A stretch of DNA of 11,770 nt from Rikenella microfusus (GTDB taxonomy: Bacteria; Bacteroidota; Bacteroidia; Bacteroidales; SZUA-534): NCBI GenBank assembly GCA_020719105.1, contig DYQV01000058.1, positions 1-11,770 on the forward strand, in the 5' to 3' direction. The translations under genes and the position numbers were made by a program. This document shows positions 1 to 8,217 of this stretch, piece after piece. The first letter of the stretch is position 1, and every line of letters starts with the position of its first letter. The notes beneath the pieces were generated by a model. That model saw nothing but the letters and a program-made list of their open reading frames with translations, did not search any database and was not told the DNA's origin.

Positions 1-12
1 TTTTTAATATTA

Positions 13-40
13 GCCACGAATTAACACGAATATCACGAAT
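13..40. repeat. Short CACGAAT-type dispersed repeat fragment
   Basis: The heptamer CACGAAT occurs three times here, starting at 15, 25 and 34, within a phrase of the form 'gccacgaatt-aacacgaat-atcacgaat'. Near-identical phrases occur in intergenic repeats of many Bacteroidota and other environmental bacterial genomes (recalled, not searched). It lies outside the coding block, downstream of the last gene, and has no visible coding function. Whether it is part of the same unit as the repeat at 110-188 cannot be told from this window. Confidence 0.45.
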
Positions 41-109
41 GTTGGATTATCACCAGTTATATTTTGAAAGAGATAAAACCCGTAAATATTTTAATATAAA
101 AAACAAATG

Positions 110-188
110 ACCACTGAGACACGGAGAACACAAAGAAAACAAGGAGAATTCACTCCGTGGTGCTCTGTGACCTCTGTATCTCTGTGGT
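110..188. repeat. Imperfect inverted repeat of the 'ACCACxGAGA' intergenic type
   Basis: The left arm begins ACCACTGAGACACGGAG at 110. The reverse complement of the right arm, ending at 188, begins ACCACAGAGATACAGAG. Twenty of the first 26 positions agree, so the 79-base unit can fold into a long imperfect stem. Purine-rich GAGA/CACGGAG repeats of this kind are a familiar dispersed intergenic element in Bacteroidota and several other phyla (recalled, not searched). Its translation in the minus strand gives a typical low-complexity spurious peptide, which is why no gene is called here. Confidence 0.6.
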
Positions 189-201
189 AAAAATTTGAAA
201 T

Positions 202-228
202 CAAAATGGGATAATTTACCCCGTTTTG
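202..228 (-). terminator. Palindrome, possible terminator after the GH35 gene
   Basis: Read on the minus strand, this is a 27-base near-perfect palindrome (CAAAA, mismatch, GGG, G-U pair, TAA, central A, then the complementary half). It begins about 75 bases after the GH35 stop codon. A T-rich but interrupted tract (ATTTCAAATTTTT) follows the stem. It is the best terminator candidate after the last gene, but the stem is AT-rich and the T tract is not continuous, so a weak or bidirectional terminator, or a plain palindrome, remains possible. Confidence 0.4.
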
Positions 229-303
229 TTTATAACAATCCAACACATTGCCGAAATACTTGATCTTTGCCTTTATATTTATTGCAAACCATGAATGTTC
301 CAT

Positions 304-2736
304 TTAGCTAATTTTGATATGCAAAATCATTTCACTTTTATGTTTATGCTGATATACAATGGCAACACTTTTTTCAATAACAATTATTTTTACTGCTTCA
401 CCATCAAGGGTAGCAGCATGGATATTCTTTACGCCGAGACCTTCGAAAACCAGTTCTCCCAACAAGTCGCGATCACCGTTAAGGGTAATCTCCAGTTGGT
501 CCTTCCTAAATTCAAAATGTAGCAAGTCAGAAGTGCTGTGTAAAATCTTTAATCCGGGAGCAACTTCCATGCATACTGGAGTTAGGATGCTGTACAAGGC
601 AGGCATTAGCATGGACTCCTGTGAATAAGGAATGGCAATGGTTTCACTGGTTGAGGGGTGCGTATAACTGACCCTGCAACTTTGTTCCTCGTTGTAATAA
701 TTCGCTACAAAAAGTACAGCGGCATTCCCGCTGGTAAAGCGTTCACGAACGGCAATGTTTTGATTGTTGGAGGTGGTTTGTCGTAGTTTGGCTTTCGATG
801 TATTTAGCAGGGCTTCATAAACCGGTAATTGGCCCTCGGTGTCGAATCCAATCCAGGCTCCGAGGTGAGTGAGAGAGCCGCTACCCAGTTTTTTTGTAAA
901 TCCGCAAGCTGAACCACGGATGGTGCGGGCAATGATTTCTGCACCTGCCAGCGATTCTTCGGAAAAAACACTCTGTGGATTGGCGCATTTGATATCTTTT
1001 AGGTCATATACATCCAGCAACGGCGAATCGGTATTTTCTTTTCCCGATGGATGCACCGACAAAGCATCGCGGAGGATGGTGCAAGTTTTTTGGGTCATTT
1101 CGCGATCGGGGAGGTATGGGAAAATCACCAGATTTCCGCCGGTTTGGGTATAATCCACAAGGGTCTGCTGGTCGTTGGCATTCATTTCATCGGTGCTAAA
1201 GGCCCAAACTTGTTGGTATTTTTTCAGGGTATCGGCGGAAGCTTTCGTTAAATCCACCATATCGTAGTCGATATTCAGAATCTGCAGCACTTTTAACAAT
1301 CCATCGAAATAAGCAGGACGGCGGATTGCGGAATAATTGAAAGTAAGCTCACACGCAGCCGAAACAGGCCGCTCCAGTTCTGTGGCATAATAAGGCGGAT
1401 AGAAAAGTACACAGACTTCTGCCTTACGTTTGGCATCCACAATAAGGCTTTCCGATGTTTTGATGATTTTATTCATCCGCTGAACCAACGGGAAAGCACT
1501 GGTACGTTTGCCTTCAGGTGTGAGCGGATTGAACCAGTAAAAGGTAGCACCGGAATAGCCGGTGTGCCGCAGGTTGCGTCCCTGTGAGAACATGTAATAA
1601 TTCCATCCGGTAAGACCATTGGCCACACTGGCTTTATAAAATAGTTCCATCTCGCGTGGATTGGTTACCACATGATATTCGCGTGAACCACTTTGGAATT
1701 CGGCGGCAAACAGGGGTTTGTTCCCCTGCATGGCATAGGTAATATCGTTAATGATGCGATCGTCGTGCATATTGCGGTACGACAGGAATTCGGGTATATG
1801 ATCGACCCCGAAAATGATTTCGCTCTTTTCCTCAAACAAATCCTCGTACATAGTAATGTTTACGGGGAATTCGTATCCGCTTCCATAAATCCAGCCCGGA
1901 AGGTTGTGGTATAAAGGAACGGTAACGCCTCGTTCACGAGCTATTGCAGTAAGCATCCGCAGATAATCGGCATAATAAGTCCTCCAGAACCGGTGCCATT
2001 CATAATCGCGGCCGCGGTCTTCTTTTGATGTATAAGGGAGTTTTCCGTCGGGAGGCAGTTCTACTTGGTTAAAATTCTGGTAATGGGTTCCCCAAAGGTA
2101 GTTAACGGTTTCAATGTCGGCGAATTTTTTCTTCAAATATATAATGAATTTTTCCTTTGTAGCCGAACAATAGTCCGCCTGGTGGGCTAGCCAGGGAAAA
2201 ACCCCAATCTCGTTGCAGATTTGCATCATGATGATTGGCCCACCTGCTGATAATTGGCGTTGGCTGATGAACGGCATAATTTGATTGTACCAAAGCGTTA
2301 CCTTTTCCAGATATTTTTGATTGAACAGGCTGATGCCGTCGCTGGGGAAAATTTCACCCTTGCTGTTTCGCATTTTAGCGGCGGTTCCGTGCTTTTCCAT
2401 AAACCAGTCGGGCAATCCGGCTCCCCGGTATTCTGCCAAAATAAAGGGACCCGGTTTTACGATGCAATGCAATCCGCGGGTTTGGCATCGTTCCAGCCAA
2501 CCCTTCAGGTCCCTTTCGGGCAACGAAGTACCATCAAAATCAAAAATACCTTCCACCGATTCGTGGAATGCCCAAGGAACATAAGTACTCACAGTAGTCA
2601 AACCAGCTTCTCTGGCGGCATCCAGATGAGTGTCCCACAAATCGCGATTGATCCGGAAATAGTGGATTTCCCCTGAGTTGAGAAATACTTTTTTATTGTC
2701 GAGGTAAAAGTTGTTTTCTTTAATTTGGAATGTCAT
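304..2736 (-). CDS. GH35-type glycosidase/transglycosylase, probably acting on beta-1,2-glucooligosaccharides
   Basis: This 810-residue protein has no signal peptide or membrane segment, so it should act in the cytoplasm. Residues about 5-400 form a GH35-like TIM barrel: VFLNSGEIHYFRI near the N-terminus, KPGPFILAEYRGAGLPDW at 94-111, and GGPIIMMQICNEIG with the presumed acid/base E176. PLFAAEFQSG contains the presumed nucleophile E346, and WNYYMFSQGRNLRHTGY follows near 378-394. Residues about 430-640 resemble the Rossmann-like, amidotransferase-fold middle domain of GH42 enzymes (TGGNLVIFPYLPDREM), and a beta-rich tail follows. The usual GH35 'ENEYG' is 'CNEIG' here. Typical GH35 enzymes are beta-galactosidases, but a GH35 member in a GH144 cluster (I. 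album IALB_1185) was reported to transfer glucosyl units on beta-1,2-glucooligosaccharides, which fits this neighbourhood better. The fold call is firm; substrate and reaction are inferred. The gene is separated from the transporter by a 216-base spacer and may have its own promoter, though I see no clear one. Confidence 0.88.
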   Translation of the reverse strand: MTFQIKENNFYLDNKKVFLNSGEIHYFRINRDLWDTHLDAAREAGLTTVSTYVPWAFHESVEGIFDFDGTSLPERDLKGWLERCQTRGLHCIVKPGPFILAEYRGAGLPDWFMEKHGTAAKMRNSKGEIFPSDGISLFNQKYLEKVTLWYNQIMPFISQRQLSAGGPIIMMQICNEIGVFPWLAHQADYCSATKEKFIIYLKKKFADIETVNYLWGTHYQNFNQVELPPDGKLPYTSKEDRGRDYEWHRFWRTYYADYLRMLTAIARERGVTVPLYHNLPGWIYGSGYEFPVNITMYEDLFEEKSEIIFGVDHIPEFLSYRNMHDDRIINDITYAMQGNKPLFAAEFQSGSREYHVVTNPREMELFYKASVANGLTGWNYYMFSQGRNLRHTGYSGATFYWFNPLTPEGKRTSAFPLVQRMNKIIKTSESLIVDAKRKAEVCVLFYPPYYATELERPVSAACELTFNYSAIRRPAYFDGLLKVLQILNIDYDMVDLTKASADTLKKYQQVWAFSTDEMNANDQQTLVDYTQTGGNLVIFPYLPDREMTQKTCTILRDALSVHPSGKENTDSPLLDVYDLKDIKCANPQSVFSEESLAGAEIIARTIRGSACGFTKKLGSGSLTHLGAWIGFDTEGQLPVYEALLNTSKAKLRQTTSNNQNIAVRERFTSGNAAVLFVANYYNEEQSCRVSYTHPSTSETIAIPYSQESMLMPALYSILTPVCMEVAPGLKILHSTSDLLHFEFRKDQLEITLNGDRDLLGELVFEGLGVKNIHAATLDGEAVKIIVIEKSVAIVYQHKHKSEMILHIKIS

Positions 2737-2774
2737 TTCAATGAGCTTTTAATTTTTGTATATTAATGTAAAAT

Positions 2775-2896
2775 CGTTTAGGTAAGGATTTTCACCCTCC
2801 GCCCTTCGGGCACCTCCCTCAAAGGAGGACTAGCATTGTTGCTACGGAGAACGTATCCCCTTGGGGGGATTATAGGGGGGAATTCCTAACTAAACG
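2775..2896. repeat. Multi-hairpin palindromic element with terminal inverted repeats (MITE/REP-like)
   Basis: This 122-base element fills most of the spacer between the transporter and GH35 genes. Its ends are inverted repeats: the left end starts CGTTTAGGTAAGGATTTTC and the reverse complement of the right end starts CGTTTAGTTAGGAATTCCC, with 18 of the first 24 positions identical. Inside are successive hairpins: GCCC-TTC-GGGC at 2801-2811, CCTCC/GGAGG at 2813-2828, TAGCA-TTGT-TGCTA at 2831-2844, and TCCCC-TT-GGGGGGA at 2856-2869. The 9-mer TTGTATATT occurs just outside both ends (2756-2764 and 2900-2908), like a target-site duplication, though it does not abut the arms exactly. The GC-rich core contrasts with the AT-rich flanks. 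It has no open frame of note and no T tract typical of a terminator. Confidence 0.65.
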
Positions 2897-2952
2897 TCCT
2901 TGTATATTTATTGTTTGATAAAACAGCTATTTTGAGCCCAATATGTATTATC

Positions 2953-5013
2953 TCATTCATTTTTTTGTTCCAAATTCCGTTGTTTCAATAGGTCTTTAAT
3001 TTCGTGTGAACGTTTCTCAGTTAAAGAATACCGTAATATGAAGAAAACTGAAAAAATGCTAAGCAATAAGGGCAGCCCTATCTCCACCACCCGCATCATT
3101 AAAAGCGTGTATGGCGATTGTTGGGTGAGTTGCACCATTTCGGTTTCAATTAGACTAAGTTCTTTATCCATAATTTCTAAAGGTATTTTAGTGTTGATAT
3201 TCTGTATTTTTTTATCAATTTCAGCACTATTATGAATGAGTTTCCTATAATGTTCAACACTTTTTTTCGACTCCAGCGATTTACCTTCAAGATGAGCCAA
3301 AAGCTCAAATGAATTCATTCGTGCCTTTTCCAGATTGGGTTCAAGTATCAATGGAATGGCTTCAGTTCTAATGATTTTGGTTAATGAATCGGTGGAAGAC
3401 ATACCTATATTTGCCAATTTAAGATTCAGTTTTTCCAGTTCACGTTTTGTTGAATCGGTAGTTGTCATTGCTTCAATAAACTTTTCTTTCCGCTGACTTA
3501 CGTATTTCGCTTCATTTTGATAGGCTTTGTCCTGCTTTTTAGCAGCTTCTTTTTCCAGAACGGTAAAATAGAGTTTCGACTCATCAATCGCTTTTATTAC
3601 CTGTTCCTTTGTATTATCGAGCAAAGTTGTATTTGTTTTGGATAAGTCCTGATTACCCTGCCAGTATTGGATTTCGCTACGCAGTTCTCTCACATTGCCT
3701 TGTAAACTATCTACCTTGGTAACTTGGGTTTCGTCGAATAAGGTATATACAATGAGCGCCCCTGCTACCAAGCTGGCAAGGGCAGTTCCCATTTTAATGA
3801 ACCACCAAAAAACCGAATAAAAACTGCCTTCGGATCGGTTGCCAGTAGCCAATTCATCTTCGTCGCAAATATCACCAACCATGGAAGATCCCAATGTAAA
3901 GAAAAAGAGCATTCCGGCTGAAAGGAGAACAGTTGGTATAAGCACCAGATAAGGATAGGTAGGATTATAGCAAACAATTTTGGAAGCTTGCGCTGCCACC
4001 ATTAAAAGGATTGCAATTATAAGGGTTTTCCGCTTGCCCAGTTTTGGACTTATCCAATTTAAAGGAAATACAGCAAGTACTCCTGTTATTGCCCAAATGG
4101 TACCGTTGATTCCCAACAACGTAGCACCGGCTACTTTATCACCACCGTATATAAAGAAAATTGGAATGTAAGACCCCAGCAGGCTTACGAAATTAAAACC
4201 CATGGCCAAGGTAAATATGGTAAGGGTGAGCATTACAAAGTTCTTATTGCTGGCCGTACGCCTCATATCAGTCCAAAAAGGTGTTTTTTTCTGTGTGGCA
4301 ACCTTTTTAAATCCAGGTTCTCGTAACTTAAACGACCACCAGAATGAAAGTGGAATCAGTATGGCTGCAATGAGTATGGAAACATAGCGCATTCCATCCA
4401 CTTCATTGCCTCCCGGGCCTTTGAAAATTTCCATGCTGGCAAGGGCAAAGAGCCAAGGAGTGCTCATCGCAAAAAGGTTTCCTACAAAGCTTTTGGCGCT
4501 GAACAAACGGGTCCGTTCGTGGTAATCGGTGGTCATTTCCATGCCCAAAGCTCCGTGAGGGATTTCAAAAATATTGACTGCCGTGAAAAAAATTAAGAGC
4601 GAAACAAGGATGTAAACCAATTGAAAAGCCTGATATCCAGAATCGCTAGGGAACCAGCTATTGACCATTTCGCCTTTGGGTATCCACCAGATTACCACAA
4701 ACGAAACAGCAACAGCTATTCCTCCAAATAGCAGGTAAGGTCGGCGACGCCCCCAACGGGTGCGGGTATTGTCGGAAAGATGCCCGATAATGGGATCGGA
4801 AAGGGCATCCCATAGACGTGGGATTATCAAAATAGCCCCAAGCCAGAAAGCGCTCAAGCCTAAACTTATATTGCCCATTAACCCTACCAATATTCCGGCG
4901 ACGTTGAACAGGGCAATGGGGATGATTCCACCGGCACCATAAGCCGCTAATTGCGAAAAATGGATTTTATCCTCTGTCTTTGTGCTTCGGGCAATTTTAA
5001 TTTCTTCTTCCAT
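2953..5013 (-). CDS. GPH-family sugar:cation symporter with a large periplasmic helical insert
   Basis: This is a 686-residue inner-membrane symporter of the glycoside-pentoside-hexuronide type within the MFS fold. The family signature is at 66-97 (RLWDALSDPIIGHLSDNTRT, then RWGRRRPY), and DICDEDELATGNRSEGSF at 381-398 matches the conserved region before TM11. About twelve membrane segments are visible: eleven up to roughly 425 and the last at about 636-661. Ordinary family members have about 450-500 residues. The excess is a Lys/Glu-rich, strongly helical, coiled-coil-like stretch at about 427-634 between TM11 and TM12. Basic residues in the TM2-3, TM6-7 and TM8-9 loops and in the C-terminal tail place those on the cytoplasmic side, so the insert should be periplasmic. 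The start lies 12 bases after the preceding gene's stop, implying co-transcription. The likely cargo is a small product of the upstream hydrolases, such as sophorose, which is inference. Confidence 0.92.
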   Translation of the reverse strand: MEEEIKIARSTKTEDKIHFSQLAAYGAGGIIPIALFNVAGILVGLMGNISLGLSAFWLGAILIIPRLWDALSDPIIGHLSDNTRTRWGRRRPYLLFGGIAVAVSFVVIWWIPKGEMVNSWFPSDSGYQAFQLVYILVSLLIFFTAVNIFEIPHGALGMEMTTDYHERTRLFSAKSFVGNLFAMSTPWLFALASMEIFKGPGGNEVDGMRYVSILIAAILIPLSFWWSFKLREPGFKKVATQKKTPFWTDMRRTASNKNFVMLTLTIFTLAMGFNFVSLLGSYIPIFFIYGGDKVAGATLLGINGTIWAITGVLAVFPLNWISPKLGKRKTLIIAILLMVAAQASKIVCYNPTYPYLVLIPTVLLSAGMLFFFTLGSSMVGDICDEDELATGNRSEGSFYSVFWWFIKMGTALASLVAGALIVYTLFDETQVTKVDSLQGNVRELRSEIQYWQGNQDLSKTNTTLLDNTKEQVIKAIDESKLYFTVLEKEAAKKQDKAYQNEAKYVSQRKEKFIEAMTTTDSTKRELEKLNLKLANIGMSSTDSLTKIIRTEAIPLILEPNLEKARMNSFELLAHLEGKSLESKKSVEHYRKLIHNSAEIDKKIQNINTKIPLEIMDKELSLIETEMVQLTQQSPYTLLMMRVVEIGLPLLLSIFSVFFILRYSLTEKRSHEIKDLLKQRNLEQKNE

Positions 5014-5025
5014 GTAGAGTTGCTA

Positions 5026-8000
5026 TTAGTAAAATATCAATATATCTGCGGGCATTTCCTTAACAGAAATTTCCTTTTCAGAAAAACCGTTTATCTCCTT
5101 TCCGTTCACCGTAACTTTTTTAGGGAGTTGGGAACTGTTAAAGTTTCTGATTATAATTCCATTGGCTGGAAGTTTTACATCGCCTGAAATTTTGCAGCGA
5201 TAGCTAGTACCTTCTTTTTTTATGGAATAGGAAATCTCCCCATAATAGGTTGGCAGATTTTCAATAGACATTCCTTGGGGGGCATCTATCCAATCCTGAT
5301 AAAGAGCCGCTCCGAGCACCAGCGATTGATCCAATTCATTTTCATAAATAAACATCGATCGGATGGCATTGATAAAATCGCTACCTACCCAGGTGTGCGG
5401 CATATCGCCAATAAAACCCGGGAACTGTTTATCTTTCCAAACCACTTCAGCCCAATGATTCCAACCCTGTGGACGCTGATCGTTGAGAAAAAAATCAATC
5501 AATTCGTGGGCTCTCTCCGGTTGATCCAACATGATGAATGAACCAATCAATCGGTTTTCGTAGGGGGTGTAATTTACCCAATCCAATTTTCCGTCTCTTC
5601 TGTTTTTGAAAAAGCCGTAGTATTTTTCGAAAGTATTGTAAACCTGTGGTTTTGGTAGGTTTTTAAGTTCGTTGCAAGGGGTTAATGCAATGGTTGTTGA
5701 GGTGGCATCAAAATCGCCCAGTTCAACACAACCCGGCAGGTAATCAATATTTCGGGTCTTCATGGCAAGTTGCAACGAGTTGTAAAGGTTTTCTTTAAAC
5801 GTATCGCGAACCTTTGATATTCTTTCATAATTTGCGGTTTCGCCCAATATTTTTTGAATATCGGCGGCGTCTTTCAACCCTTTCATGGTAAAAAATATAT
5901 CCCAGTACGAGTGCATCGGTTTTGCCGAATATCCTTCGTGGCTGATTGATTCCGTAACTAGGCCGTAGTAAGCACGAATGCTGTCGTTCCCGTTTTTAAA
6001 GTGGTCGGTGGAACGTTCCGCAATAAGCGATTCAATATAATCTACTGCTTTTAACACATTTGGGTTTTTTGACATAAGGAAAGCCGTATCCTGAGTAAAG
6101 TTGAAATATTCGCGAATTAAGTAAATCAATTCGCCATGGCTGTCGTTTTCGGGAACCGGGTCAGGGCCTCTGAAATCAACCACACAAGGAACTTTTCCGT
6201 TTTCGTATTGATGCACGACATACCAATCGATATAATCTTTAACTTCCTGAACTATTCCTGATTTTAAAAGGGCCGAAGATGTTAAGGCACCGTCGCGTAT
6301 CCAGCTTCTTTCATACGAACGGGAACCGGGTTGAATACCTACTTTGTCGCGGTTAACTAAAATGTAAGCCAGGTTCGATTGATACGTATTTACAATTCGG
6401 TCGGATGAAGGAGGTAAGCTGAATTTGATGTGTCCGGTTTTTGCTTTCCAAAATTCCGATGATTGGGCAAAAGCATCCGATGCCCGATTGATGCTGAGGT
6501 TTCCATTGGGTGTGTTTTTCCCATAAAATGGGACGGAAACATATAGCACAGTGGATGCTCCAGCATCGAGGTGCAATAAATACTTTACGGCCCCATTGGC
6601 CAAACCGTTTGGGTCGGAAGTTGCTTTATTCACCGGCAATTTTCCTTGGCCGATAAGTTCAACCAAATTTCCTTGGTCAGAATTACATGCCCCAAAGGCA
6701 TCGTACTTTTTTTGGAAAAGCACTACTTTTTCATCAACAGCCAAATATCCCTCTTTTTCCTCTTGAATAGACTTGATTTTGCCAACGCCCCCGGGATGAT
6801 TCAGGAACTGGTAATAAGGATTCACCTGATAAGGCTGTATTAATAAATAGAATTCAAAATCCAAGGGTAGAGAGGTGTTATTTTTGAATGAATAGCGGAT
6901 ATATAGCATTGAGTTTTTGTTTGCCTCGCCAACGGCTGTAATGGAAGTTTCTAATGTTAATTGGTTTAATTGCCAGGTAACGGTGGGAACAAATTCAAAT
7001 TCTTTTTTATTCACATTCGATCCTAAGGATTGTTGGGTGGTTACATTATTCCAATTATAAATAGAATCGCCCATTTTTATTATTGGTTCAATGGAAAAGA
7101 GTCCTTTATCTACTTCCACCATTCCATCGGTATTAATCATGGCTTCCTTAACATCATTATTCACTCCGGAAATAGTCCAGAAAGAGGCTTCATTTAGAAA
7201 ATATCTGGGATAATTCCCTTTTGGCGAATGGGTGGCAGCATAAATCAGGAAATCGTTTATTGTAAGCGATTCTTTGATGTTTAGCAATTTTATTTCACGG
7301 ATTCCTATCCCATTTGGGGCATTGTTTTCCAATAAGTTTAACTTAACGAAATTGGCTTCTGCCTCAGGAAGCCTGATAAAACTGACATCACTTTGATTTG
7401 ATTGAACAGTATAGACTTTTTCCCAGTTTTTTGCATCAGTTGATACTAGTATTTCAAAGCTTTTAGCGGAATTGTCGTCCAACCATTTTATCTGCAAACC
7501 GCCAAATTCCCTTCGGGCTTTAAAATCAATTAAAATATTCTGATTAATTGCTGAGCTGCTTTGCCAATAAGATTTTTCCGAACCATCAAAAATAAAGTCG
7601 GGGGAATGATTTTTCATTGATGAGGATGCCGTGACTGCTGGTTCCGGATAGGATGACGTTTCCGGCGGTAGGGGTTCAAATTTGAAATCATCGAGCCAAA
7701 CGGTTCCTTTACCTCCAACAAACGAGGCAATGGTAAATTCAATCCGGTCAATCCGTTTTAGGTGCTGGTCGGCGGTTGGTCCCCAGGCAAAAACAATGTG
7801 TCTTTTTTTAATAGTAACTTTTTTCCATTCAGATGGAAAATCGTAATTACGGTTGCTTACCCACCAGACGTTGTCGCCGGTTTTATCGATAAATTTGATT
7901 TCAAAATTATTGGCCGGTGACTCGGCTTTTACATAAAAAGTAAATTCATAATTTTCGGGAAGGTCAATTGGGAAGAATTTTTGGATTCCCCCATAACCGG

Positions 8001-8208
8001 TGCCTTTGGTAAAATCGTAATCGAACCGGACGGCATTGTTGGTTAATCCTTTTTCGTTGGTTAGGTTTAGGGAAACGCCATCGGATTGAATGAAATTCCA
8101 ACCTTCTTTGTTCTCGAAATCATCGAGCGTTTTGATTTGGGAATGTGCCAATGATATTGACAAAACCAACGTAAAAAGCGTTATCGATGGTTTGATAAAA
8201 TTTCTCAT
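5026..8208 (-). CDS. Secreted multidomain six-hairpin glycosidase of unrecognised family
   Basis: This 1060-residue protein starts with a type I signal peptide (basic MRNFIKP, hydrophobic core, likely cleavage AHS/Q at 23/24) and has no lipobox. Residues about 25-180 look like a CBM11-type jelly roll (LDDFENKEGW at the start, VWLDDFKFEPLP at the end). Residues about 186-308 look like an F5/8-type C (CBM32-like) module. A beta-sandwich region (about 315-590) precedes an (alpha/alpha)6 catalytic region (about 600-965) with RSYERSWIRDGA at 630-641, similar to the WIRDGA signature of GH15-like enzymes. It also has VTESISHEGY (751-760), HSYWD (766-770), GDFDATSTT, WNHWAEVVW (916-924) and GDMPHTWVGSD (934-944). 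A beta-rich tail ends the protein. Candidate acids include D639, E753, E758, E921 and D935; which are catalytic is unknown. It lies 9 bases after the second GH144 gene and 12 before the transporter. I cannot assign a characterised CAZy family. A glucan-processing role is inferred from neighbours only. Confidence 0.85.
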   Translation of the reverse strand: MRNFIKPSITLFTLVLSISLAHSQIKTLDDFENKEGWNFIQSDGVSLNLTNEKGLTNNAVRFDYDFTKGTGYGGIQKFFPIDLPENYEFTFYVKAESPANNFEIKFIDKTGDNVWWVSNRNYDFPSEWKKVTIKKRHIVFAWGPTADQHLKRIDRIEFTIASFVGGKGTVWLDDFKFEPLPPETSSYPEPAVTASSSMKNHSPDFIFDGSEKSYWQSSSAINQNILIDFKARREFGGLQIKWLDDNSAKSFEILVSTDAKNWEKVYTVQSNQSDVSFIRLPEAEANFVKLNLLENNAPNGIGIREIKLLNIKESLTINDFLIYAATHSPKGNYPRYFLNEASFWTISGVNNDVKEAMINTDGMVEVDKGLFSIEPIIKMGDSIYNWNNVTTQQSLGSNVNKKEFEFVPTVTWQLNQLTLETSITAVGEANKNSMLYIRYSFKNNTSLPLDFEFYLLIQPYQVNPYYQFLNHPGGVGKIKSIQEEKEGYLAVDEKVVLFQKKYDAFGACNSDQGNLVELIGQGKLPVNKATSDPNGLANGAVKYLLHLDAGASTVLYVSVPFYGKNTPNGNLSINRASDAFAQSSEFWKAKTGHIKFSLPPSSDRIVNTYQSNLAYILVNRDKVGIQPGSRSYERSWIRDGALTSSALLKSGIVQEVKDYIDWYVVHQYENGKVPCVVDFRGPDPVPENDSHGELIYLIREYFNFTQDTAFLMSKNPNVLKAVDYIESLIAERSTDHFKNGNDSIRAYYGLVTESISHEGYSAKPMHSYWDIFFTMKGLKDAADIQKILGETANYERISKVRDTFKENLYNSLQLAMKTRNIDYLPGCVELGDFDATSTTIALTPCNELKNLPKPQVYNTFEKYYGFFKNRRDGKLDWVNYTPYENRLIGSFIMLDQPERAHELIDFFLNDQRPQGWNHWAEVVWKDKQFPGFIGDMPHTWVGSDFINAIRSMFIYENELDQSLVLGAALYQDWIDAPQGMSIENLPTYYGEISYSIKKEGTSYRCKISGDVKLPANGIIIRNFNSSQLPKKVTVNGKEINGFSEKEISVKEMPADILIFY

Positions 8209-8217
8209 GAGTAAAAA

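Noticed and set aside
91..303. Minus-strand 70-codon open frame after the GH35 gene
   Set aside because: Much of it is the translation of the 110-188 inverted repeat (HRDTEVTEHHG-type peptide), a classic spurious product, and it spans the 202-228 palindrome.
2254..2676. Plus-strand 140-codon open frame
   Set aside because: It lies entirely antisense to the conserved GH35 catalytic barrel, has no recognisable domain and is a shadow of the real gene.
304..2736. Calling the GH35 gene a standard beta-galactosidase (lacZ/bga-like)
   Set aside because: The fold fits GH35, but motif variants and the GH144 neighbourhood do not support galactosides as substrate; only the family is claimed.
2775..2896. 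Rho-independent terminator or CRISPR fragment in the transporter-GH35 spacer
   Set aside because: The hairpins are not followed by T tracts on either strand, and there are no equal-length repeats with spacers; a palindromic repeat element explains the structure better.
3109..3735. Frameshift or gene fusion at the end of the transporter gene
   Set aside because: The frame is continuous, a proper TM12 and basic cytoplasmic tail follow the insert, and no partner domain is recognisable, so it reads as a genuine inserted helical domain.
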